Numbered from the stretch's first letter, positions 16,641 to 26,055 are shown. The stretch: DNA of 64,000 nt from Luteimonas_C sp035250245 (GCA_035250245.1 DATFFH010000002.1:26432-90431), one strand, 5' to 3'. The notes: generated by a model not told the origin, from the sequence alone. A program made the numbers and translations.

Positions 16641-18038
16641 ATGACCAAAGGCAAGCGCATCTACGTGCTCGACACCAACGTACTGATGCACGACCCGACC
16701 GCGCTGTTCAAATTCGAGGAGCACGACGTGTTCCTGCCGATGCAAGTCATCGAGGAGTTGGACAACGGCAAGAAAGGCACTTCCGAAGCCAGCCGCAATG
16801 CGCGCCAGGTCAGCCGCTTCATCAACGAACTGATCGAGAACCAGGGCACCGACAAGATCTCCTCGGGCCTGACTTTGACCCGCCCGAACGGCCTGCAATT
16901 GCGCGCGGCGGAAAGCATCGGCCGACTGCAGTTCCAGACCGGCGCTTTGGAAACGCGCAAGCGCGGCGACGACAAAATCCCCGACAACGACATCCTCAGC
17001 GCCATCGTCGCGCTCAAGCACGCCGATCCGGGCGTGCCGGTGGTGTTCGTGTCGAAGGACATCAACCTGCGGATCAAGGCGGCGATCGCCGGCATCGCTT
17101 CGGAAGACTACGAAAACGACCGCGCGCTCGACGACTTCAGCCTGCTCTACACCGGCGCGACGCCGCTGCCGGAGGATTTCTGGCAGCGTCACGGCAAGGA
17201 CCTGAAGTCCTGGACCGAGAAAGGCCGCACTTTCTACGAAGTGAGGCCGGACGAGAACGACGACTGGTTCCCGAACCAGTACCTGTACCTGCCCGGCGAC
17301 GACGAAGCCGAGATGCGCGTGGTCAAGGTCGACGAAAACAAAGCCACGCTGCAGATCGTCGACGACTACCGCGGCAACCAGCACGCCGTGTGGGGCATCA
17401 CCGCGCGCAACCGCGAGCAGAACTTCGCGCTGAACGCGCTGATGGACCCGGAAATCGACTTCGTCACCCTGCTCGGCACCGCCGGCACCGGCAAGACGCT
17501 GTTGGCCTTGGCCGCGGGCCTGGCGCAGACGATGGACCAGCAACGCTACCGCGAGATCATCATGACCCGCGCCACGGTCAGCGTCGGAGAGGACATCGGC
17601 TTCCTGCCGGGCACCGAAGAGGAAAAGATGACGCCGTGGATGGGCGCGCTGACCGACAACCTGGAAGTGCTGACCCACAACCAGGAAGGCGGCAGTTGGG
17701 GCCGCGCGGCGACCAACGATCTGCTCGCTTCGCGGATCAAGATCCGTTCGATGAACTTCATGCGCGGCCGCACCTTCCTCAACCGTTGGCTGATCCTGGA
17801 CGAGGCGCAGAACCTCACGCCCAAGCAGATGAAGACGCTGATCACCCGTGCCGGTCCGGGCACCAAGATCGTCTGCCTGGGCAACGTCGAACAGATCGAC
17901 ACGCCCTACCTCACCGAAACCACTTCGGGCCTGACCTACGCCGTGGACCGCTTCAAGGCTTGGGCGCACAGCGCGCACATCACCTTGCGCCGCGGCGAGC
18001 GTTCGCGTCTGGCCGACTACGCTTCGGAAGTGCTCTGA
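16641..18038 (+). CDS. PhoH family protein with N-terminal PIN domain
   Basis: The 465 residues combine a PIN-type RNase domain (about 1-140) with a PhoH ATPase domain (about 250-460), the PhoH2 architecture associated with RNA unwinding and cleavage. In the PIN part, IYVLDTNVLMHDP carries the first acidic residue and DNDILSAIVAL a later one. The PhoH part has Walker A GTAGTGKTLLALAAG, TRATVSVGEDIGFLPG and Walker B LILDEAQNLTPKQMK. Its cellular role is not settled in the family. Confidence 0.88.
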   Translation: MTKGKRIYVLDTNVLMHDPTALFKFEEHDVFLPMQVIEELDNGKKGTSEASRNARQVSRFINELIENQGTDKISSGLTLTRPNGLQLRAAESIGRLQFQTGALETRKRGDDKIPDNDILSAIVALKHADPGVPVVFVSKDINLRIKAAIAGIASEDYENDRALDDFSLLYTGATPLPEDFWQRHGKDLKSWTEKGRTFYEVRPDENDDWFPNQYLYLPGDDEAEMRVVKVDENKATLQIVDDYRGNQHAVWGITARNREQNFALNALMDPEIDFVTLLGTAGTGKTLLALAAGLAQTMDQQRYREIIMTRATVSVGEDIGFLPGTEEEKMTPWMGALTDNLEVLTHNQEGGSWGRAATNDLLASRIKIRSMNFMRGRTFLNRWLILDEAQNLTPKQMKTLITRAGPGTKIVCLGNVEQIDTPYLTETTSGLTYAVDRFKAWAHSAHITLRRGERSRLADYASEVL

Positions 18039-18045
18039 CCTCAAC

Positions 18046-18723
18046 ATGGGCGTGCCGTTGCCGCCGTGGGTGTGGGTCGGCGCTGCGGCGCTGTCGTGCG
18101 TGGCAGGCATGGTCAACGTGGTGGGCTATCTAGGGTTCGAACATCAAGCGATCACCCACCTGACCGGAACCACCACCCTGCTCGGCGCCGCGCTGACTTC
18201 GGGCGATGTGCGTTCCTCGCTGCATTTGCTCGGCGTCATCGTCGCGTTCGTCGCCGGCGCGACGATCAGCGCGATGATCGTCCAGGACAGCACCTTGCGG
18301 CTCGGCCGCCGTTACGGGGTGGCCCTGGCCGTGGAATCGGCGCTGCTGTTCGCCGCGGTGCCGCTGTTCCAACACGGAAAATTGACGGGGGCGTTGCTCG
18401 CCGCGATGGCGTGCGGCCTGCAGAACGCGATGGCGACCACCTACAGCGGCGCGCTGGTGCGCACCACCCACGTCAGCGGCATGTTCACCGATTTGGGCAT
18501 CGGCTTGGGGCATGCGCTGCGGGGCATGCCGTTGGCGAAAAGGCGCCTGCTGCTGAGCGGCCTGATCATCCTCAGCTTCTTCGTCGGTGGGGCGATTGGA
18601 GCCGTGCTGTTCCGTGCAGTCGGTTACGGCGCCTTGCTGGTGCCGGCGGCGTCGACCGGCATCGTAGGCATCGTTTACGGCATCCATCGCCATGCTTCGC
18701 TGATGAAAAGAACGGAAATATGA
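18046..18723 (+). CDS. DUF1275 (YoaK-like) membrane protein
   Basis: A 225-residue inner-membrane protein with about six hydrophobic segments. It has typical DUF1275 features: a GMVNVVGYLGF start, THLTGTTTLLG, the central block GLQNAMATTYSGALVRTTHVSG and LGIGLGHALRG. Members have no agreed biochemical function. It starts eight bases after phoH, so the two are probably co-transcribed. Confidence 0.8.
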   Translation: MGVPLPPWVWVGAAALSCVAGMVNVVGYLGFEHQAITHLTGTTTLLGAALTSGDVRSSLHLLGVIVAFVAGATISAMIVQDSTLRLGRRYGVALAVESALLFAAVPLFQHGKLTGALLAAMACGLQNAMATTYSGALVRTTHVSGMFTDLGIGLGHALRGMPLAKRRLLLSGLIILSFFVGGAIGAVLFRAVGYGALLVPAASTGIVGIVYGIHRHASLMKRTEI

Positions 18724-18836
18724 AACCGGCGCCGACCAGCCGACGCCCGTCATGCCATCGGCGCCTGGGCCGCGCCTTCGATGCGCCATAAATTCACTAC
18801 CAACATCCGCGTTCTATCACCTTCTCGGGATACGAC

Positions 18837-19925
18837 ATGTCGCGCATAAGATCGGCTTCAGCTGTTTTTTTGATCGTCTGCATTGCGTTATGCGCAGCGT
18901 GCTCCCATGCGACGCGCGAACCCGCCCCGGCGTTCGCTTTCGCTCCGCCGGACGATTTCAATGGCGTCATCCTGGTCGCCGAGGGCAAGGGCGAGCCCTC
19001 GCGAGTGGAGACCTACGGCGTGGCCGACGCAGAAGCCGACCGCAAAGCATCGAGGACGACCCAATACCAGATCGGGTCGGCGTCCAAGTTCCTGACCGCC
19101 GTGACGATGCTCAGGCTCGCAGACAAGGGCAAAATTTCGCTGGACGCGCCGATCGGCACTTGGCTGAAAGACTTCCCGGGCAAGACTAAATCGTCCGTAA
19201 CGCTGCGGCACCTGCTCACCAACAGGAGCGGCATCCCCAACGGCGTGATGGCCGTATACAAGACGGACCGGAGCAAGGTGGATCGGGACATGCCCGCTGC
19301 GGAAGCCTCGCGCCTGTTCGGCAGCGATGCGCTGGCGTCCGAGCCCGGCACGCAATGGGATTATTCGCTCACCAATTGGGTTTTGGTGAGGGCGATCGCC
19401 GAGCAAGCCTCCGGCATGCCCTTCGAACAACTCATGCGCCAGGAAGTGTTCGCGCCGCTGGGCATGGACCGCAGCGGGATACCAGGAATGGCCTTCGAAC
19501 TGGAAGGCGCGGCCGCCGGCTATTCCGCCTTGCAACCGGCTCCGGTCCGCAAGGTCAATCGGATACCGCCCTACGCGGCGGCTTCCGGCACTGTCTACAG
19601 CACCGTCGACGATCTGCGCGCATTGATGGACGGCGTATACCGCAAGGGTTATCTGTCGCCGGCTTCTCTGCGCGAACTGACTACCGTGGCTGTTCCCGAT
19701 CAAGCCTACGCGCTCGGCGGGCGCGTCATCGATCTGACCGAAGGCGAAGCGACGAAAATCTTGTGGGAACCCGGGGAAACCGGCGCCTACCGCGCGGTTA
19801 TCGCTTATGAACCGACGACCGGCGCGTGCATCGTCCTTCTCAACAACACCGGCCTCCCCGCCGATCAGATCGGCGACAGCGCGAAGCGAATGATGCGCGA
19901 AGCCTTGCGCAGCCCGAAGCGCTAG
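18837..19925 (+). CDS. Exported serine hydrolase, beta-lactamase class C fold (degenerate motifs)
   Basis: A 362-residue protein with an export signal (about 1-22, possibly lipidated at Cys22 although the -3 residue is unusual). The nucleophile motif SxxK is S81-A-S-K84. The second motif, normally YxN, reads Y176-S-L178, so the Asn is lost; family members usually read YSNTN where this one reads YSLTN. The third motif, usually HTG or KTG, reads ETG in EPGETGAYR. These changes argue against a true beta-lactamase and suggest an esterase-like or altered activity. Confidence 0.75.
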   Translation: MSRIRSASAVFLIVCIALCAACSHATREPAPAFAFAPPDDFNGVILVAEGKGEPSRVETYGVADAEADRKASRTTQYQIGSASKFLTAVTMLRLADKGKISLDAPIGTWLKDFPGKTKSSVTLRHLLTNRSGIPNGVMAVYKTDRSKVDRDMPAAEASRLFGSDALASEPGTQWDYSLTNWVLVRAIAEQASGMPFEQLMRQEVFAPLGMDRSGIPGMAFELEGAAAGYSALQPAPVRKVNRIPPYAAASGTVYSTVDDLRALMDGVYRKGYLSPASLRELTTVAVPDQAYALGGRVIDLTEGEATKILWEPGETGAYRAVIAYEPTTGACIVLLNNTGLPADQIGDSAKRMMREALRSPKR

Positions 19926-19999
19926 CCTGCGGCTCGCCGAAGTGCGCGGCACTGCACCGCGTTGAAGTTCCGGCGAGGCGGTTGCAGCCGCATCCGATT

Positions 20000-21589
20000 T
20001 CATCCGCCATCCGAAGCGCAAGCGCCGGCTTGCGAACCACAATCCGATCCTTCGGCAACGGCCCGCCTGCGCGAAAAAGTCACGGCACTGAGCGCGGCAA
20101 TCGCCCAAACTCCGATGCCGCCGTAGAGCATCACACCGCCGAACCCGTCGGCGAGTGCGGCGCGGACGATGTCGCCGGAAGCATCCAGTGTCGCCAGTCG
20201 CGCGAATTCCTGCCGTACGGCCGCCAGGTCTCCGCCCGCGAGCCGTTCTGCGATGGCGCGCAACTGCGCCGCATCGAACGCGGTGCCAAAGGATTCGCGT
20301 AGCGAAGCGCGAATTCCTGCCACCAGGATCGCGCCCATTACGGCGATGTTGATCGCCAGCGTGATCAGCCTGGCGCTGATATCCATGCCGGACGCCATGC
20401 CAGCGCGATTCGCCGGCACGGATCCGGTGGTCATGTTGGTCACCGGTGTGGTAGTCAGACCCAGGCCGATGCCCGCTACGAGTGCGCCCGGCAGCACGGC
20501 TAATCCGCTGCCCTGCCCGAAGCCGCTGCCTAGCCTCATCAATAGGAAACCCAAGCCGATCGCGAACAATCCGGCGGGAATCACCACCCGCGCCTGATAC
20601 CGCAGCAGCAGGTATTGCGCGATCGGCGGCATCACCAGATACGGCAGCGTGTACGCGAGCAGCAGCAAGCCCGTCGTGGTGTTGTCGTAGCCGAGCGCCG
20701 CGGAGAAATACAGCGGCAGATAGATCATGAAAGGCCAGTAGCTGAAATTCATGCCCACGCAGCCGAGGATCGCGCCGGAGAAATCGCGGATCTTGAACAC
20801 CGAGAAATCGAACATCGGATGCGGATGGAACTTCTCCACCAGTACGAAGGCGACCATACTCGCCAGCGTCGCGGCGGCGACGCCGAGGATGATCGGGCTG
20901 AAGATGCCGAGATCGGCGCCTTGCGTGATGGCATAGGTGAGGCCGAGTACGGCCGCGGTCAGCGTCAGGATGCCGAGCAGGTCCAGACTTCCTGCATGCG
21001 GATCGCGCGACTCCTGCACAGCGCCATAGGTCAGCACGATGCCGAGCGCCGCCAGCGGCACATGCACCAGGAAGATCCAGCGCCAATCGAGCACGGCGAG
21101 CACGGCGCTGCCGATCGCCGGACCGAAGCCCAGCCCGATGCCGGAAACGATGCCCCAGATCGCGAACGCACGGCCGCGCGCCTTACCTTCCGGGAACTGG
21201 TGCGACAGCACGGCGATCGAACAGATCAGGATCGCGCCGCCAGCCATGCCTTGCAGGAAGCGGCCGACGATCAGCCAGTGCGTGTCGGGCGCCAGCCCGC
21301 ACAGCAGCGAGGTGAGGCCGAACGCGACGGTGCTCACGACGAACACGCGCCTGCGGCCGAAGCGGTCGGCCAGGGTCCCGGTCGCCATCAGCACCGTGGT
21401 GCAAGCGATGGTGTAGGCGTTCATGATCCACTGCAGCGCCTTGAAGTCCGCGCCCAGGACCCTCTCCAGGTCCGGCAGGATGATCGGCACGCTGGATATC
21501 TCCAGGCCGAACATCAACCCGGCCAGGCATATGGCGATCAGGGCGAAGGCATTGGAATGGCTGGATCGGGCGCGGATGGCGGCGGACAT
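20000..21589 (-). CDS. MFS drug exporter, DHA2 (EmrB/QacA) type
   Basis: A 529-residue proton-driven exporter with about 14 membrane segments. MFS motif A reads GTLADRFGRRRVFV after helix 2, and GAILICSIAVLSHQFPEGKARGRA contains the DHA2 loop. The last helix is followed by a short Arg-rich tail. It is divergent from a LysR regulator, and a perfect inverted repeat in the gap is a likely control site. The substrate cannot be read from the sequence. Confidence 0.88.
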   Translation of the reverse strand: MSAAIRARSSHSNAFALIAICLAGLMFGLEISSVPIILPDLERVLGADFKALQWIMNAYTIACTTVLMATGTLADRFGRRRVFVVSTVAFGLTSLLCGLAPDTHWLIVGRFLQGMAGGAILICSIAVLSHQFPEGKARGRAFAIWGIVSGIGLGFGPAIGSAVLAVLDWRWIFLVHVPLAALGIVLTYGAVQESRDPHAGSLDLLGILTLTAAVLGLTYAITQGADLGIFSPIILGVAAATLASMVAFVLVEKFHPHPMFDFSVFKIRDFSGAILGCVGMNFSYWPFMIYLPLYFSAALGYDNTTTGLLLLAYTLPYLVMPPIAQYLLLRYQARVVIPAGLFAIGLGFLLMRLGSGFGQGSGLAVLPGALVAGIGLGLTTTPVTNMTTGSVPANRAGMASGMDISARLITLAINIAVMGAILVAGIRASLRESFGTAFDAAQLRAIAERLAGGDLAAVRQEFARLATLDASGDIVRAALADGFGGVMLYGGIGVWAIAALSAVTFSRRRAVAEGSDCGSQAGACASDGG

Positions 21590-21650
21590 GGATCAGGTCC
21601 AGCGGGAGAGTTGCGCCCATTCTCAGCAGCCCTCCAATATGATTCAAACG

Positions 21651-21685
21651 AATTAATTTCATTGTATTGATCAATGAAATTAATT
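21651..21685. promoter_or_regulatory. Perfect 14-bp inverted repeat, probable LysR operator
   Basis: AATTAATTTCATTG, a 7-base spacer, then CAATGAAATTAATT: 14 of 14 bases pair. It ends ten bases before the LysR start codon and lies 61 bases from the MFS start. Very AT-rich in a GC-rich genome, it fits autoregulation plus control of the exporter by the LysR protein. Confidence 0.8.
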
Positions 21686-21695
21686 AATCTACCGC

Positions 21696-22550
21696 ATGAA
21701 CTTCGATCCCGCCCTGCTGCGCACCTTCGTCGCCGTCCAGGAATCCAAGGGATTCACCAAGGCGGCGTTGCGGCTGCATCTCACCCAATCCGCGGTCAGC
21801 CACCAGATCCGTCGTCTGGAGGAACAGGTCGGCCGCCCGCTGCTCCACCGCACTACCCGGCGTCTGGCCCTGACTGAGGACGGCGAGGAATTCTTGCGCC
21901 ACGCCGAACAGATCCTGCATTCCTTCGACGCCCTCGCCCAGCGTTTCCGCACCTCGCCGATCGCCGGCTCCGTGCGCTTCGGCGTGCCGGAAAGCTACAT
22001 GGGCGAACGCCTGCCGCAGGTGCTTTGCCAGTTCCGTCGCGCCTTCCCCGAAGTGCGGCTGGAAGCGAGCGTCGCGGTGAATCTGGATCTGCATCGCATG
22101 GTGCAGGCAGGAGAACTCGATCTCGCGGTCGTGCCCGTGGTGGCCGGAACGATGGAAGGCATCCTGCTGCGGCGCGCGCCCCTGCACTGGGTCGCGACCG
22201 AGAACTTCGAATTGCCGCGCGAGGCCTCGCTGCCCATCGCCTTTTCCGCACCGCCCTGCATCTGCCGTTTGCTGACCCTGGAAGCCTTGAACGCCACTAC
22301 GCTGCGCTGGCACTCGGTGTTCACTTCGCCCAGCTTGGCCGATCTGCGCGCGGCAGCGCTGACCGGTCTCGCCATAGCGGCGCTATCGCCGCAGAACATG
22401 CAGCCCGGAATGAGGATCCTCGACGGAATCTACGGCCTGCCACCCTTGCCGGACCTCGACACGCTCCTGATTTATGGCGAGGACGAACCGACGCCTGCCG
22501 TGCGCGAATTCGGGCGGCTGATCCAACAGGAGGCGGCTGCCGCAAAATAA
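21696..22550 (+). CDS. LysR family transcriptional regulator
   Basis: The 284 residues begin with a LysR winged helix-turn-helix (about 4-62: LLRTFVAVQESKGFTKAAL, then TQSAVSHQIRRLEEQVGRPL), followed by the effector-binding domain with GSVRFGVPESYM. It is divergent from the MFS exporter and likely regulates it through the palindrome at 21651. The inducer is unknown. Confidence 0.9.
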   Translation: MNFDPALLRTFVAVQESKGFTKAALRLHLTQSAVSHQIRRLEEQVGRPLLHRTTRRLALTEDGEEFLRHAEQILHSFDALAQRFRTSPIAGSVRFGVPESYMGERLPQVLCQFRRAFPEVRLEASVAVNLDLHRMVQAGELDLAVVPVVAGTMEGILLRRAPLHWVATENFELPREASLPIAFSAPPCICRLLTLEALNATTLRWHSVFTSPSLADLRAAALTGLAIAALSPQNMQPGMRILDGIYGLPPLPDLDTLLIYGEDEPTPAVREFGRLIQQEAAAAK

Positions 22551-22554
22551 GCGC

Positions 22555-23364
22555 ATGACCGACCGTCCCCCGCTTTCTGTCCTCACCATCGCCGGCTCCG
22601 ATTCCGGCGGCGGCGCGGGCATCCAGGCCGACTTGAAGACCTTCGCCGCGCACGGCGTGCACGGTTTGAGCGCCATCGCCGCCCTGACCGCGCAACACAC
22701 CCGCGCCGTGACCGGCGTGCACGTGCCGCCGGTCGATTTTCTGCGCGCCCAGATCGACGCCTGCTTCGCCGATTTCGACATCGGCGCAGTCAAGCTGGGC
22801 ATGCTGGCCAATGCCGAAGTGATCGCCGCCGTTGCCGATGCGCTGCGCGCGCACCGGCCGCCGTTCGTGGTGCTCGACCCGGTGATGGTCGCCACCTCCG
22901 GCGCGCGCCTGCTCGAATCCGAAGCGCTGCAGGCGCTGCGCGAGCGCTTGCTGCCGCTGGCGGCCGTCGCCACACCGAACCTGCCCGAGGCCGAACTGCT
23001 GCTCGGGCACGCGATCGCCGATCGCGCCGGCATGCGCACGGCCGCGAGCGAATTGCTGGCGCTCGGCGCCCGTGCGGTACTGCTGAAAGGCGGGCATTTG
23101 ATCGACGAAGGCGACGTCGTCGACGTCTACGCGGACGCCGATGGCTTGCGCGAGATCGCCCATCCGCGCCTGCGCATCGAAGCCCACGGCACCGGCTGCA
23201 CGCTGGCTTCGGCGATCGCCGCGAATTTGTGTCTGGGCCGATCCGTCGCCGATGCCTGCAGCGCCGCGACCGATTATGTGCACCGCGCTTTGCGCAACGG
23301 CTATCGGCCCGGCCGAAGCGATATAGTCGTGCTGGACCATTTCGGCGCCGCACGGACGCAATGA
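22555..23364 (+). CDS. thiD: Hydroxymethylpyrimidine/phosphomethylpyrimidine kinase
   Basis: Phosphorylates HMP and HMP-P for thiamine synthesis. The 269 residues show TIAGSDSGGGAGIQADLKTF, AVKLGMLAN, VVLDPVMVATSG, the family block TPNLPEAELLLG and the anion-hole/catalytic GTGCTLASAIAANL. It begins four bases after the LysR gene, and its stop overlaps the next start (ATGA). Confidence 0.94.
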   Translation: MTDRPPLSVLTIAGSDSGGGAGIQADLKTFAAHGVHGLSAIAALTAQHTRAVTGVHVPPVDFLRAQIDACFADFDIGAVKLGMLANAEVIAAVADALRAHRPPFVVLDPVMVATSGARLLESEALQALRERLLPLAAVATPNLPEAELLLGHAIADRAGMRTAASELLALGARAVLLKGGHLIDEGDVVDVYADADGLREIAHPRLRIEAHGTGCTLASAIAANLCLGRSVADACSAATDYVHRALRNGYRPGRSDIVVLDHFGAARTQ

Positions 23365-24209
23365 CGATCCCCGCCCCCGAATATGCCGTCGTCGCCGACG
23401 ACGGCCATCGCTGGAACCTGATCGCGCGCATTCCCGAACAGCCCCGCGCATCGCTACTGTGGCTGCCCGCGCTCGGCGTCGCAGCCAAGCATTACGCGCC
23501 GTTCGCCGAAGCGCTGGCGGCGCGCGGCATCGCGGTGTTTCTGCATGAATGGCGCGGCAACGGTTCCAGCAGCCTGCGCGCGGATCGAGAAGACGATTGG
23601 GGCTATCGCGAATTGCTGCTGCATGACCTGCCGGCCAGCGAGGCCAGCGTGACGCGTGCGACGGCCGGCGTTCCTCGTCTCATCGGCGGGCACAGCCTCG
23701 GCGGACAATTGGCCTGCTGCCGTTTGGGCTTGGCGCCCGACATCGCGCAAGCACTGTGGTTGGTGGCCAGCGGCTCGCCGTATTGGCGCGCGTTCCCGTC
23801 GCCGAACCGGCTGTGGCTGCCGCTGGCTTATCGCTTCCTGCCCTGGCTGGCGCGAAAGCGCGGCGCGCTGCCGGGACGGCTGATCGGCTTCGGCGGCAAC
23901 GAAGCGCGCGGCGTGATCCGCGATTGGGCGCGCAGCGGGCTGAGCGGCATTTATCGCGGCGAGGGCATCGATGCCGATCTGGAAGCGGCGATGCGCGAAC
24001 TGCGATTGCCGATCCGCGCCTTGATCATGGCCAACGATTGGCTGGGGCCGGAATCGTCGCTGCGTTTCCTGCTGTCGAAGCTGCCGGGGTCGGAAGCCGA
24101 CATCCAGAAGCTCGACGCGCAACATCTGGGCACCGGCGCCGATCATTTTTCGTGGATGAAGCAGCCGGAAGCCGTCGCCGCCCGTTTGGCGCTCGACGTT
24201 CCCGGCTGA
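23361..24209 (+). CDS. Alpha/beta hydrolase
   Basis: A 282-residue cytoplasmic hydrolase whose ATG overlaps the thiD stop. The nucleophile elbow is GGHSLGGQLA, with HEWRGNGSS before it. The C-terminal DHFSWMKQP probably carries the catalytic His. No signal peptide. The substrate is unknown; translational coupling to thiD does not by itself show a thiamine role. Confidence 0.8.
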   Translation: MTIPAPEYAVVADDGHRWNLIARIPEQPRASLLWLPALGVAAKHYAPFAEALAARGIAVFLHEWRGNGSSSLRADREDDWGYRELLLHDLPASEASVTRATAGVPRLIGGHSLGGQLACCRLGLAPDIAQALWLVASGSPYWRAFPSPNRLWLPLAYRFLPWLARKRGALPGRLIGFGGNEARGVIRDWARSGLSGIYRGEGIDADLEAAMRELRLPIRALIMANDWLGPESSLRFLLSKLPGSEADIQKLDAQHLGTGADHFSWMKQPEAVAARLALDVPG

Positions 24210-24230
24210 GGCAAACGCTCTTCGGTCTTT

Positions 24231-24333
24231 GTAGAGCGGAGCTTGCTCCGCTGTTTTTTTGCCACGCACGCCGGCCCGGACGGAGGCGCGGCGATCGACA
24301 ACGAAAAAAGCAGCGGAGCAAGCTCCGCTCTAC
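24231..24333. repeat. REP pair, family C (GTAG-headed, inverted)
   Basis: The half-site is GTAG-AGCGGAGC-TT-GCTCCGCT, and an inverted copy ends at 24333. Same architecture as families A and B with a different stem. It lies between the two hydrolase genes. Confidence 0.88.
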
Positions 24334-24411
24334 AAAGCAGCGCCTGCCGCAACCACGAGCCGCATGACCGTATCGCTTGTACGCAGACCTTCTGCATACG
24401 GGAGACGCACC

Positions 24412-25521
24412 ATGACCGCAGGCCTGCGCTCGATCCTGCTGACCTTCGCCTTGGCCGTTTTCGCGCACGGGGCCAGCGCCGCCGAGGACAGTGGTTTGCG
24501 CGAAGCCGCCCGTATCATCGGCGAAGTCCAAAAGATCCCCGGCGAAGACGGCATCGAAACGACCGAACAGGTCGAGTTGGGCGGCTTAGCGCAGACGATC
24601 AACATCCGCGGGCACCATCGCGGCAATCCGGTACTGCTGGTCCTGCACGGCGGCCCGGGGTTGGCGATGATGCCGGTCGCGCACCAATATCTGCGGCCGC
24701 TGGAAGAATTCTTCACCGTCGTGCAGTGGGACCAGCGCGGCGCGGGCAGGACTTATGCGGCCAACGATCCGGCCAAGGTCGCACCGACGATGACCGTCGA
24801 TCGCATGGTCGGCGATGCGGAGGAACTCACCGTCTACCTGCGCAAGCGATTCGCGAAAGACAAGATCGTGTTGTTGGGCCATTCCTGGGGCACGATGCTC
24901 GGCGCCAAGCTCGCGCAGAAGCATCCGGACTGGTTCTACGCCTATGTCGGCGTCAGCCAGGTAGTCGATCTGCGCGAAAACGAAAAGCGCGGCTACGCAG
25001 CGGTGCTGCGCTGGGCGCAGTCGACCGGTAATGCCGAAGCCGTCCGCGAACTGGAAAGCCTTGCGCCCTACCCGTCCAACCCGGCGACGACGACGATGGC
25101 CGAACAGCGCAAGGCCCTCGACCTGCAACGCAAATGGCTGACCCAGGCCGGCGGCTATCTGTGGCAACGCAAGGACGACCACTACGGCGATGTCGCCAGC
25201 CTCAGCCCCGACTACTCGCCCGCCGACATGCAAGCCTTCGGCAAAGGACTGGACTTCAGCCTGAGCGCGCTCTGGCCGCAACTATTCGAGCTGAGCTTCC
25301 TCGAAAGCGCGCGGTTCGGTTGTCCGGTGGTGCTGTTGCATGGCAGGCACGACCTGAACGCCTCGGCGGAACTGGCGGGCGAATGGTTCGGAAACATCCA
25401 GGCGCCGTCGAAGAAGATGGTGTGGTTCGATTATTCGGGCCACATGATCTTCGAGGAAGAGCCCGGGCGTTTCATCCTGGCCTTGGTGCAGGATGTGTTG
25501 CCGCTGACCCAAAAACACTGA
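24412..25521 (+). CDS. Exported proline-iminopeptidase-like alpha/beta hydrolase
   Basis: A 369-residue protein with a cleavable export signal (SILLTFALAVFAHGASA, about 6-23). It has the HGGPG oxyanion motif (VLHGGPGLAM) and the nucleophile GHSWGTMLG, both typical of the proline iminopeptidase/S33 family. The catalytic Asp region is LHGRHDLNAS and the His is in YSGHMIF. GGGAGACGCACC before ATG 24412 supports that start; the open frame runs further upstream only through the REP pair. Probably a periplasmic peptidase or esterase. Confidence 0.82.
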   Translation: MTAGLRSILLTFALAVFAHGASAAEDSGLREAARIIGEVQKIPGEDGIETTEQVELGGLAQTINIRGHHRGNPVLLVLHGGPGLAMMPVAHQYLRPLEEFFTVVQWDQRGAGRTYAANDPAKVAPTMTVDRMVGDAEELTVYLRKRFAKDKIVLLGHSWGTMLGAKLAQKHPDWFYAYVGVSQVVDLRENEKRGYAAVLRWAQSTGNAEAVRELESLAPYPSNPATTTMAEQRKALDLQRKWLTQAGGYLWQRKDDHYGDVASLSPDYSPADMQAFGKGLDFSLSALWPQLFELSFLESARFGCPVVLLHGRHDLNASAELAGEWFGNIQAPSKKMVWFDYSGHMIFEEEPGRFILALVQDVLPLTQKH

Positions 25522-25532
25522 CATCCGCTTTC

Positions 25533-25618
25533 GTAGAGTCGAGCCTGCTCGACTGCTTTTCGCATCGAGGCGACGCATCATCCGCGACGGAAGAGCAGTC
25601 GAGCAGGCCCGACTCTAC
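25533..25618. repeat. REP pair, family B
   Basis: GTAG-AGTCGAGC and its inverted copy, as at 6326, with one changed base in the right arm (GGCCCGACTC). It is the last GTAG pair before the island. Confidence 0.88.
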
Positions 25619-25690
25619 CAATGCGCCACACTGCGCCGGCGCGAAGCCAAAAGAAAAGGCCAGCGATCGCTCGCTGGCCTTTCTTTTGGA

Positions 25691-25767
25691 TGGCGCGCCC
25701 GGAAGGATTCGAACCTCCGACCCCCAAGTTCGTAGCCTGGTGCTCTATCCAGCTGAGCTACGGGCGC
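25691..25767 (-). tRNA. tRNA-Arg (anticodon ACG)
   Basis: Read on the minus strand it begins GCGCCCGTAGCTCAGCTGG and ends in an encoded CCA. The anticodon stem CCAGG/CTTGG encloses CTACGAA, giving ACG. The variable region and T arm (GGAGGTTCGAATCCTTC) are normal. In many gammaproteobacteria tRNA-Arg(ACG) lies right behind csrA and tRNA-Ser(GCT); here a 25-kb island lies between. Confidence 0.95.
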
Positions 25768-25857
25768 AGAAGCGGAATTATGGCGAATGTGACCGGCATC
25801 GGTCAATTCGATTTGCAGCTTTTGCCGGATCGCCCGGCGGGGTTCGAAACGATATTC

Positions 25858-25877
25858 GAACTGGCGGAGACTGAGGG
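25858..25877. repeat. Outer copy of the tRNA-Ser attachment core
   Basis: GAACTGGCGGAGACTGAGGG is identical over 20 bases to 51228-51247, which covers the 3' end of tRNA-Ser plus four flanking bases. It lies 113 bp outside the copy at 25974. A hairpin (GGCGGAAT, then GCAAGCC-GCA-GGCTTGC, then ATTCCGCC) fills part of the space between the two. Confidence 0.75.
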
Positions 25878-25973
25878 GCGAGGCGGAATGCCCGCAAGCC
25901 GCAGGCTTGCATTCCGCCGAGCGCCGGGCGCGCAAGCGCCTGGCTGGGAATCCTTCAGTTGGAGCCAGCGGAG

Positions 25974-25991
25974 CTGGCGGAGACTGAGGGA
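25974..25991. repeat. Left attachment site (attL) core
   Basis: CTGGCGGAGACTGAGGGA, 18 bases identical to the tRNA-Ser 3' end at 51231-51248. The sequences diverge immediately on both sides, as expected for an att core. Confidence 0.75.
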
Positions 25992-26055
25992 GGCTACGTC
26001 GTCTAACCTAACCCTCGGGCTCGTAAGCCTTTGACGCTGCTGGACCGCTTGGCAC

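Noticed and set aside
16344..18116. 590-codon frame on the minus strand over bcp/phoH
   Set aside because: Antisense to clear PIN/PhoH coding sequence; no recognisable domain.
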